NCBI RefSeq assembly: GCF_019844075.1 | Contig: NZ_CP081964.1 | Span: 682,001 to 746,000 of the forward strand | Reading direction: 5' to 3' | DNA length: 64,000 nt | From: Curtobacterium sp. TC1 | Lineage (GTDB): Bacteria > Actinomycetota > Actinomycetes > Actinomycetales > Microbacteriaceae | In this document: positions 57,603 to 64,000 of the stretch, in pieces | Layout of the letters: every line of letters starts with the position of its first letter | Numbering within the stretch: the first letter of the stretch is position 1 | Position numbers and translations under genes: made by a program | Notes under the pieces: generated by a model | What the model saw: only the letters and a program-made list of their open reading frames with translations | Told to the model about the DNA's origin: nothing | Databases searched by the model: none

Positions 57603-58241
57603 TCGCGACTCCGCAAGGGGTTCGCGGACGACCCTGCGCTCAGGGCTCCACGGGAACCGCCGGAAGAACGGCATGAGCGGCTGCACCATCGGGCCGATCG
57701 CGAAGGCGGCGATGACGGTGCCGGCCCCGACGTTCCCGCCGAGGATCCACCCGACGATGACGACCGACACCTCCACCAGGGTGCGCGCGAGCCAGAGCGG
57801 CCAGCCGAGGCGCTCGTGCAGCCCGACCATCAGGCCGTCACGGGCCCCGGTGCCGAACCCCGCGCCGATGTAGAACGCCGTCGCGATCGCGAGCAGCACC
57901 AGGCCCCCGGCGAACAGGGCGATCCGGGCGAACAGGCCGGACGGCTCCGGCACGAGCCAGAGCACCAGGTCGGCGCTCGGCCCGATCGCCAGCGCGTTCA
58001 ACAGGGTGCCGATGCCCGGCTTCTGGCGCAGCGGGATCCAGAACAGCAGGATCACGCCGCTCGACACGACGGTGATGACGCCGAACGACCACGGCACCAC
58101 GTTCTCGAGGCCCTGCGTCAGCACGGTCCACGACGACACCCCGACGACCGCTCGGACCTGCAGTGCGGTGGAGGCGCCGTAGAGGAACAGGCCGACGACG
58201 AGCTGGACGAAGCGGAACGTGAGGGCGGTGTTGCGGGGCAT
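57591..58241 (-). CDS. YczE/YitT-like (DUF161-type) membrane protein
   Basis: 216 residues with five to six helices. Family features are FRFVQLVVGLFLYGASTALQ, the conserved SSGVILLFWIPLRQKPGIGT, and FYIGAGFGTGARDGLMVGLH in the second half. The function is unknown; such proteins are proposed transporters. It is divergent from a MocR regulator gene, a known association (YczE with YczR). Its 3' end contains the promoter of the DUF4097 gene. Confidence 0.85.
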   Translation of the reverse strand: MPRNTALTFRFVQLVVGLFLYGASTALQVRAVVGVSSWTVLTQGLENVVPWSFGVITVVSSGVILLFWIPLRQKPGIGTLLNALAIGPSADLVLWLVPEPSGLFARIALFAGGLVLLAIATAFYIGAGFGTGARDGLMVGLHERLGWPLWLARTLVEVSVVIVGWILGGNVGAGTVIAAFAIGPMVQPLMPFFRRFPWSPERRVVREPLAESRVAI

Positions 58242-58259
58242 GGGTTCATCGTCCGCTCC

Positions 58260-58286
58260 GATTGGACTGCTGGTCGAGAGCCAATC
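58260..58286. promoter_or_regulatory. Candidate MocR operator between yczE-like and mocR genes
   Basis: GATTGG (58260-58265) and its complement CCAATC (58281-58286), half-sites about 21 bp apart centre to centre (two helical turns), in the 61-bp divergent gap just upstream of the mocR -10 TACCGT (58291-58296). Confidence 0.55.
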
Positions 58287-58302
58287 GCGCTACCGTGGAC
58301 TC

Positions 58303-59754
58303 ATGACCCCCGTGCTGTTGAGTGCCCGTGCCGCTGCCCTGCTGCTCACCGACTGGCGTGACGGCACCGATGCACCGGCCTACGAGGCACTGTCCGACGC
58401 CATCCGTGTCCTCGTCATCGACGGCCGGGTCGCGCAGGGCGTGCGGCTCCCGGCGGAGCGCGGGCTCGCCGCCGCCCTCGGTGTCTCCCGCACCACCGTG
58501 GCGAACGCGTACGCACGACTGCGGTCCGACGGGTTCGTCGTGTCGGTCCGCGGCTCCGGCAGCGTGGTCCACCTGCCGGCGTCGCTGATCGGCCGTCCGG
58601 ACCCGGAACGGCTCGGCGGCGTGGTCGACGACGAGCTGCTCGACCTGCGCAAGGCCGCGATGCACTCGGCCCCCGGGGTCGCCGAAGCGGTCGAGCGGGC
58701 GGTGCGGCATGTGCCGGCGGCGCTCGCCGGCATCGGCTACGACACCGTCGGCGACCCCGGGCTCAGAGCCGCGATCGCCGACCGGTACACCGAGCGCGGG
58801 TTGCCGACCGACCCGTCCCAGGTGATCGTGACGATCGGCGCGCAGCACGCCATCGCCCTGCTCGCCCGGGTGCTCGTCCGCCGCGGTGACGCCGTGCTCG
58901 TCGAGTCGCCGACGTACCCGCACGCGCACGAGGCGTTCCGCGAGGCCGGCGGCCGGCTCGTCGGCGTCCCCGTCGACGCGCGGACCGGGTGGGACGCCGC
59001 CGCGCTCGAGACGACGCTGCGGCGCACCGAACCGGCCGTCGCCTACGTCATGCCCGAGCTGCACAACCCGACCGGCGCGACCATGTCCGCGTCGACCCGT
59101 GCGCTGCTGCTGTCGGTCGCGGCGTCGGTCGGCACGACGGTGATCGCCGACGAGACGATGGGCGAGCTCCGCATCGAGGGAGCGCCGTCGCTGCCGCTGG
59201 CAGCAGCCGACCCGTCCGGAGCATCGGTCGTGATGATCGGGTCGGCCGACAAGGTCTTCTGGGGCGGCCTGCGGATCGGCTGGATCCGCGCCGCACCGGC
59301 GCTCCTGCAGCGGCTGCTCGCCGCCCGCCCGACGGGCGACCTCGGCACGCCCGTGCTCGACCAGCTGGTCGCGCGCGAGCTGGTCCCACGCACGGCGGTC
59401 GTCCTGGAGGCGCGGCGCAAGTCCCTCAGACAGGGTCGCGACGAGGTCGTGGGCGCGCTCAGGGCGCGGCTGCCGGAGTGGGACGTCCCGTCGCCGGCGG
59501 GCGGGTTGACGACGTGGGTGGGCCTCGGGCGGCCGGTGTCGAGTGCGCTCGTGCTGGCCGCGCGGTCCGAGGGCGTGGTGCTGGCCTCGGGCGGGGTGTT
59601 CGGGCCGGACGGCGGGTTCGAGCGGTTCCTGCGGGTGCCGTTCACGATGGCGCCGGCGGACCGGGGTCGTCTGGTGGACGTGCTCGAACGGGCGTGGGCA
59701 CGGATCGGTGGGGAGTCCGCCGAGGTGCGGGGCTCGCTCGCCGCGGTGGTGTGA
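58303..59754 (+). CDS. MocR-type (GntR plus aminotransferase) PLP-dependent regulator
   Basis: 483 residues: N-terminal GntR winged helix (YEALSDAIRVLVIDGRVAQG, LAAALGVSRTTVANAYARLR) joined to a class I aminotransferase-like domain. The PLP Lys is at about 317 (GSADKVFWGGLRIGW); VMPELHNPTG and VIADETMGELR carry the cofactor Asn and Asp. Such regulators sense PLP or an amino-compound. It is divergent from the YczE-like gene and probably controls it. ATG 6 nt after TACCGT (58291-58296), with no ribosome site. Confidence 0.92.
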   Translation: MTPVLLSARAAALLLTDWRDGTDAPAYEALSDAIRVLVIDGRVAQGVRLPAERGLAAALGVSRTTVANAYARLRSDGFVVSVRGSGSVVHLPASLIGRPDPERLGGVVDDELLDLRKAAMHSAPGVAEAVERAVRHVPAALAGIGYDTVGDPGLRAAIADRYTERGLPTDPSQVIVTIGAQHAIALLARVLVRRGDAVLVESPTYPHAHEAFREAGGRLVGVPVDARTGWDAAALETTLRRTEPAVAYVMPELHNPTGATMSASTRALLLSVAASVGTTVIADETMGELRIEGAPSLPLAAADPSGASVVMIGSADKVFWGGLRIGWIRAAPALLQRLLAARPTGDLGTPVLDQLVARELVPRTAVVLEARRKSLRQGRDEVVGALRARLPEWDVPSPAGGLTTWVGLGRPVSSALVLAARSEGVVLASGGVFGPDGGFERFLRVPFTMAPADRGRLVDVLERAWARIGGESAEVRGSLAAVV

Positions 59755-59846
59755 CGCCAACACGTCATCCTCTGGGGTGAAGATGCACCCGCCATGTCGC
59801 TCCCCGGGGTGATGTGGCCCGGGGCGGCTGCCGCGATGCTGATGCC

Positions 59847-60530
59847 ATGAACGCGACCCTGTCCGCCGGTCCTCCGGCCGCTGCTGCGTCCCCGACGTCA
59901 TCCTCGTCGGCACCCTGCCCCGCGGTGCCCGCCGCGGTGCGCGTCACGATGGCGCTGAGCGGTGCGCTGCTCGCCGGCGTGCTCACCTCGTTCGGGCAGG
60001 CCGTGCCGGCGCTGTCGTCCGTCGCGAACTCTGCCGGCCCCTGGTTCCTGGTCGCCGTGGCGCTCTGCATCGGCGCCGGGGTCCGAGCCGGCCGGTTCGC
60101 CCTGCCGCTCGCGATGGCCCTCGGTGTCGTGCTCCTCGAACTCATGCACGTCGGGTACTGGGCCACGACGAACCTGCGCGGGTACCCCGACTTCCTGTCG
60201 CTGACGAACCCGTGGGTCTTGCTCGGCATCCCGGCCGGGTTGCTCGCCGGAGCGGTCGCGGTGTTCGTCCGGTCCCGTGACGCCCGCTGGCGTGCCGGCG
60301 CGTTCGGGGTCACCGCTGCGATCCTGATCGGCGAGGGGGTCCGCGCACTGCTGCAGGTGGTGGCCACCACCGGCCCGGTCACGTGGGTGGTCGAGATCGT
60401 CGTCGGTGTCCTGCTCCTGGCCGTCGGCGTGGGCACCGCACGCTCGTCCGTCGGCCGTGTGGTCGGACTGGGTACGGGAGTCGTCGGCACCGTCGGCGTG
60501 CTCGGGGCGTACCTGCTGCTGGGCGGCTGA
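59847..60530 (+). CDS. DUF6518-like multispanning membrane protein
   Basis: 227 residues with about six helices after a 30-residue low-complexity Ala/Ser/Pro N-terminus. SSVANSAGPWFLVAVALCIG and VGYWATTNLRGYPDF resemble the DUF6518 family of unknown function. The ATG at 59847 lacks a clear ribosome site; an in-frame GTG or ATG further upstream is possible. The RND gene follows after 52 nt on the same strand. Confidence 0.72.
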   Translation: MNATLSAGPPAAAASPTSSSSAPCPAVPAAVRVTMALSGALLAGVLTSFGQAVPALSSVANSAGPWFLVAVALCIGAGVRAGRFALPLAMALGVVLLELMHVGYWATTNLRGYPDFLSLTNPWVLLGIPAGLLAGAVAVFVRSRDARWRAGAFGVTAAILIGEGVRALLQVVATTGPVTWVVEIVVGVLLLAVGVGTARSSVGRVVGLGTGVVGTVGVLGAYLLLGG

Positions 60531-60582
60531 TCCGACGGCCTGATGCGGGCGCGCACGGGCTGCGGCTGCGAGGATCGATGAC

Positions 60583-63500
60583 GTGCACCTCCTCTCGGTC
60601 TTCAGCCTCCGCAACCGGGCCCTCATCGCGCTCGTCACCGTCGTCGTCGCGATCTTCGGCGGCATCGCGCTGTCGAACCTCAAGCAGGAGCTGATCCCGA
60701 GCGTCGAGTTCCCCCAGGTCGCGATCGTCAGCGCCTACCCCGGTGCCACGCCCGAGGTCGTGTCGAACGACGTCTCGACGAAGATCGAGCAGGCGATCCA
60801 GGTCGTACCGGACCTCGAGTCCACCAGCGCGACCTCGTCCACCGGACAGAGCGTGGTGTCGGCGTCGTTCCAGTACGGATCGAACCTGGCCAGCGCCGAG
60901 GACAAGATCCAGACCGCGGTGAACGCGCTGTCGCTGCCCGACTCGGTGCAGACGCAGATCGTCACCGGGTCCTTCGACGACCTGCCGGTGCTGCAGGTCG
61001 CGGTCTCGGCGTCCGGCAACCAGGAGCAGCTCGTCGACCGGCTGCAGGCCTCGGCGATCCCCGACCTCGAGAAGCTCGACGGCGTGCGGCAGGCGGACGT
61101 CTTCGGCAACCCGGGCCGTCGCGTCGTCATCACGCCCGACCAGGACGAGCTCGCCGCCCGTGGCCTCACCCAGACGGCGATCTCGGACGCGCTCGACGAC
61201 AACGGCACCCTGATCCCCGGCGGCACGATCACCGAGGACGGCTCGACGCTGTCGGTGCAGACGGGCGAGCGGATCGCCTCGCTCGAGGACATCCGAGCAC
61301 TGCCGCTGACGAGCTCGTCGAGCTCGTCGAGTTCGTCGGGTTCGGACGGGTCCGTGTCGGGCGCCGCTGGCGGCGACGGGACCGCATCGTCCGGTGACGG
61401 CACGGCTGCGGGTGCCACCGGCACGGGTGCGACCGCCGCTGCTCCCACCGGCGACGCTGCGACGGACACGTCCACGACCGCCGCCACGCCGACCGACACC
61501 ACGCTGGGTGACGTCGCGAAGGTCGCCATCACCGAGTCGCCGCGCACCTCCATCAGCCGCGTGGACGGGCAGCAGGCGCTGACGATCTCGATCACGAAGA
61601 CGCAGGAGGCGAACACCGTCGACGTCTCGAACACCGTGCGCGACGCCCTGCCCGGCATCGAGGACAAGATCGAGGGCGACCCCAGCTTCACCGTCGTCTT
61701 CGACCAGGCCCCCTACATCCAGCAGTCCATCGACTCCCTGGCCGAGGAGGGCCTGCTCGGGCTCGCCTTCGCGGTGATCGTCATCCTGGTGTTCCTGCTG
61801 TCGTGGCGCTCCACGCTCGTCACCGCGATCTCCATCCCGACGTCGGTGCTGCTCGCCGCGATCGGCATGCGCGCCGCCGGGTACACGCTCAACATCATCA
61901 CGCTGGCGGCCCTCACGATCGCGATCGGCCGCGTGGTCGACGACTCCATCGTCGTCATCGAGAACATCAAGCGGCACATGCAGCCGGGCGTCGACCGCGG
62001 CCAGGCCGTGCGGGACGCCGTGCGCGAGGTCGCCGGTGCGGTGACCGCCTCGACCCTGACCACCGTCGCCGTGTTCCTGCCGGTGGCCTTCGTCGCCGAA
62101 CTCGTGGGGGAGTTGTTCCGGCCGTTCGCCGTGACGGTCACCCTGGCGCTCGTCGCGTCGCTGTTCGTCTCGCTCACGATCGTCCCGGTGCTGGCGTACT
62201 GGTGGCTGCGCCCGCCGAAGGCGAAGCCGGGCGACGCGACGACGGCAGCGGAAGCGCGCACGGACGCGGAAGCGGCACCGTCGGCGGTCGATGCCGAGCG
62301 CGAGCACGAGGGCGTCCGCTCGGAGGGTGTGCTCGCCTCGGCGGCGGATCTGCACGACGCCGGCCGGGTGGACCGTCTGCGCCGCGTCTACCTGCCGGTG
62401 CTCCGGTGGGTCGTCCGGAAGCCGGTCGTCGTCATCCTGCTCGCCGTGATCGTGCTCGGCGGAACGGCCGCCACGCTGCCGTTCGTCACCACGAACTACC
62501 TCGGCGACTCGGGGCAGAACACGTTCACGGTCACGCAGGACCTGAAGGCCGGTTCGAGCCTCGCCGTCCAGTCCGATTCCGCACGCAAGGTCGAGCGGGC
62601 ACTGCAGGACGTCGACGGCGTCGAGACCGTGCAGACCACCATCGGCACGAGCGGCCAGTCGATCCAGGCGGCGTTCGGCGGGGGTGGCAGCGCCTCGGTG
62701 CAGTACGCCGTGACGACCGACGCCGAGGCCGACCAGCCGACGATCCAGGCCGACGCCCGGAAGTCGATCGGGGCGATCAAGGACGTCGGCGAGGTCACCA
62801 TCGCGTCCTCCGGCGGCGGGTTCGGTGGCAGCAGCGACATCGAGGTCGACGTCACCGCGCCGACCCAGTCGCAGCTCGAGACGGCATCGCGCCAGGTGCT
62901 GAAGACCATGCAGTCGGTCCCGGACACGACGGGCGCCACGAGCAACCTGTCCGCCGCGGAACCGTTCCTCGCCGTCCGGGTCGACCGGCAGAAGGCCGCG
63001 TCGCTGGGCCTCACCGAGACCCAGGTGGGTGGCCTCGTCGCCGCCGCCGTCTCACCGCGGGACACCGGCAGCATCGAGATCGACGACGCGACGCTCGACG
63101 TCTACATCGCCGACCCCGAGCCGCCGACGACCATCGCCGCACTCCGTGCCCTCGACGTCCCGACGAGCACCGGCACCGTCCCGCTGTCCGACGTCGCCAC
63201 GGTCGAGGAGTCGGAGGGCCCGACCACCGTCACCACGACGAACGCGGCCCGCACCGCCACGATCACCGTGACGCCCGACGCCACCAACCTCGGTGCCGCC
63301 GTGCAGTCCGTCACGACCGCCGTCGACGAGCTCGACCTGCCGAAGGGTGCGACCGCCTCCATCGGTGGCGTCGCCGCCAGCCAGTCGTCGGCGTTCTCGC
63401 AGCTCGGGCTCGCGGTGCTGGTCGCCGTGCTGATCGTCTACGTGATCATGGTCGCGACGTTCCGGAGCCTGCTCCAGCCGCTGCTGCTGCTCGTGTCGGT

Positions 63501-63933
63501 GCCGTTCGCGGCGACGGGCGCGATCCTGCTGCAGATCGCGTCCGGCGTCCCGATCGGCGTCGCGTCGCTGATCGGTCTGCTCATGCTCGTCGGCATCGTC
63601 GTGACGAACGCGATCGTGCTCATCGACCTCGTCAACCAGTACCGACGGCGCGGGTTGCGGGTGCGCGAGGCGTTGATCGAGGGCGCCACGCGACGCCTCC
63701 GTCCGATCCTGATGACGGCGATGGCGACGATCTTCGCGCTGCTGCCGATGGCGATCGGCCTGACCGGCAAGTCCGGGTTCATCTCGCAGCCGCTGGCACT
63801 GGTCGTGATCGGCGGCCTGGTGTCCTCGACACTGCTGACGCTCGTGGTGCTGCCGGCGCTGTACTTCGTGGTCGAGCGGGCCCGGGAGCGGCGGGCCGAC
63901 CGGCGTGCGGCTGCGGCGGCCGCGGCGGACTAG
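60583..63933 (+). CDS. RND efflux transporter permease, HAE-1/SwrC-like
   Basis: 1116 residues with the RND layout: helix 1 (NRALIALVTVVVAIFGGIAL), a large external domain, helices 2-6, a second external domain, and helices 8-12. The proton-relay Asp pair in helix 4 is intact (IGRVVDDSIVVIENIKRH), but the Lys of AcrB helix 10 is replaced: GIVVTNAIVLID has Thr, as in Gram-positive SwrC-type pumps. A low-complexity Ser/Gly/Ala/Thr insertion of about 65 residues (about 61309-61510) interrupts the first external domain. GTG start. No membrane-fusion or outer-membrane partner is adjacent, as expected for a monoderm. Substrates may be lipopeptides or drugs. Confidence 0.92.
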   Translation: MHLLSVFSLRNRALIALVTVVVAIFGGIALSNLKQELIPSVEFPQVAIVSAYPGATPEVVSNDVSTKIEQAIQVVPDLESTSATSSTGQSVVSASFQYGSNLASAEDKIQTAVNALSLPDSVQTQIVTGSFDDLPVLQVAVSASGNQEQLVDRLQASAIPDLEKLDGVRQADVFGNPGRRVVITPDQDELAARGLTQTAISDALDDNGTLIPGGTITEDGSTLSVQTGERIASLEDIRALPLTSSSSSSSSSGSDGSVSGAAGGDGTASSGDGTAAGATGTGATAAAPTGDAATDTSTTAATPTDTTLGDVAKVAITESPRTSISRVDGQQALTISITKTQEANTVDVSNTVRDALPGIEDKIEGDPSFTVVFDQAPYIQQSIDSLAEEGLLGLAFAVIVILVFLLSWRSTLVTAISIPTSVLLAAIGMRAAGYTLNIITLAALTIAIGRVVDDSIVVIENIKRHMQPGVDRGQAVRDAVREVAGAVTASTLTTVAVFLPVAFVAELVGELFRPFAVTVTLALVASLFVSLTIVPVLAYWWLRPPKAKPGDATTAAEARTDAEAAPSAVDAEREHEGVRSEGVLASAADLHDAGRVDRLRRVYLPVLRWVVRKPVVVILLAVIVLGGTAATLPFVTTNYLGDSGQNTFTVTQDLKAGSSLAVQSDSARKVERALQDVDGVETVQTTIGTSGQSIQAAFGGGGSASVQYAVTTDAEADQPTIQADARKSIGAIKDVGEVTIASSGGGFGGSSDIEVDVTAPTQSQLETASRQVLKTMQSVPDTTGATSNLSAAEPFLAVRVDRQKAASLGLTETQVGGLVAAAVSPRDTGSIEIDDATLDVYIADPEPPTTIAALRALDVPTSTGTVPLSDVATVEESEGPTTVTTTNAARTATITVTPDATNLGAAVQSVTTAVDELDLPKGATASIGGVAASQSSAFSQLGLAVLVAVLIVYVIMVATFRSLLQPLLLLVSVPFAATGAILLQIASGVPIGVASLIGLLMLVGIVVTNAIVLIDLVNQYRRRGLRVREALIEGATRRLRPILMTAMATIFALLPMAIGLTGKSGFISQPLALVVIGGLVSSTLLTLVVLPALYFVVERARERRADRRAAAAAAAD

Positions 63934-63945
63934 CGGCGATCCGGG

Positions 63946-64000
63946 CTAGCGGCGGTACTCGGCGTCGACGGCCGCGATGGCGGCGGTCGTGAGCGGCACC
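63946..64000 (-). CDS. 3' end of an unidentified minus-strand gene
   Basis: On the minus strand the last 18 codons read VPLTTAAIAAVDAEYRR then TAG, every sense codon ending in G or C, a strong coding signature in this genome. It is cut by the window edge and convergent with the RND gene. No family can be named. Confidence 0.5.
   Translation of the reverse strand, partial: VPLTTAAIAAVDAEYRR

Overview
The window is high-GC actinobacterial chromosome of Microbacteriaceae type. Nearly every codon ends in G or C, GTG and TTG starts are common, neighbouring genes often overlap by 4 nt, and many genes lack a ribosome binding site but carry a TANNNT box 6-8 nt before the start codon, as leaderless actinobacterial transcripts do. 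The gene content (purSQL, purCD, purF with purM and a DUF3073 gene, DUF3072, a bacterial sterol-carrier protein, an LAxTG-anchored surface protein) would suit Curtobacterium or a close relative; the genus is an inference. No tRNA, rRNA, IS element, prophage, CRISPR array or origin was seen, and no gene-free stretch exceeds about 260 bases.

Layout. 0-4.4 kb: 3' part of a giant repeat adhesin with a sortase signal. 4.5-10.9 kb: a carbohydrate locus with a DeoR regulator and GH4 glycosidase on one side of a divergent promoter and a PfkB kinase, lipoprotein binding protein and two ABC permeases on the other. 10.9-15.1 kb: SRAP DNA-crosslink protein, two paralogous membrane proteins, Ohr, a YchJ-type protein and a DMT transporter. 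15.2-18.4 kb: a lower-GC island encoding a lactococcin-972-like bacteriocin, its large membrane partner and an ABC ATPase. 18.5-23.7 kb: aroE, an iron-box-controlled siderophore-binding lipoprotein, DUF1304, chorismate mutase, a lactonase, a GNAT and a 2-hydroxyacid dehydrogenase. 23.7-27.1 kb: purS-purQ-purL. 27.3-32.1 kb: PadR with an MFS exporter, a CtaG-like protein and an acyltransferase. 32.3-39.6 kb: Fur with catalase, GNAT, a two-domain VOC protein, SDR, signal peptidase I, AraC regulator and a small lipoprotein. 39.7-49.97 kb: GAF-PP2C phosphatase, purD-purC, a sterol-carrier protein, a large LuxR ATPase regulator, purF and purM, DUF3073. 50-64 kb: flavin oxidoreductase, DoxX, DUF3072, an APC permease, MerR, PadR with DUF4097, YczE with a MocR regulator, a DUF6518-like protein and an RND efflux pump.

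How the genes work together. Seven pur genes lie in three blocks and cover much of IMP synthesis. aroE and the chorismate mutase are separate pieces of the aromatic pathway. The sugar locus is a self-contained uptake, phosphorylation and hydrolysis unit that lacks its own ABC ATPase. Ohr, Fur with catalase, the VOC protein and SRAP are stress-defence functions.

Most noteworthy are the lactococcin-972-like operon, whose signal peptide is interrupted by what looks like a one-base change in a C tract; a recurring leaderless-promoter pattern; several families of long intergenic palindromes; and a ctaG-like gene whose natural start position holds ACG instead of ATG.
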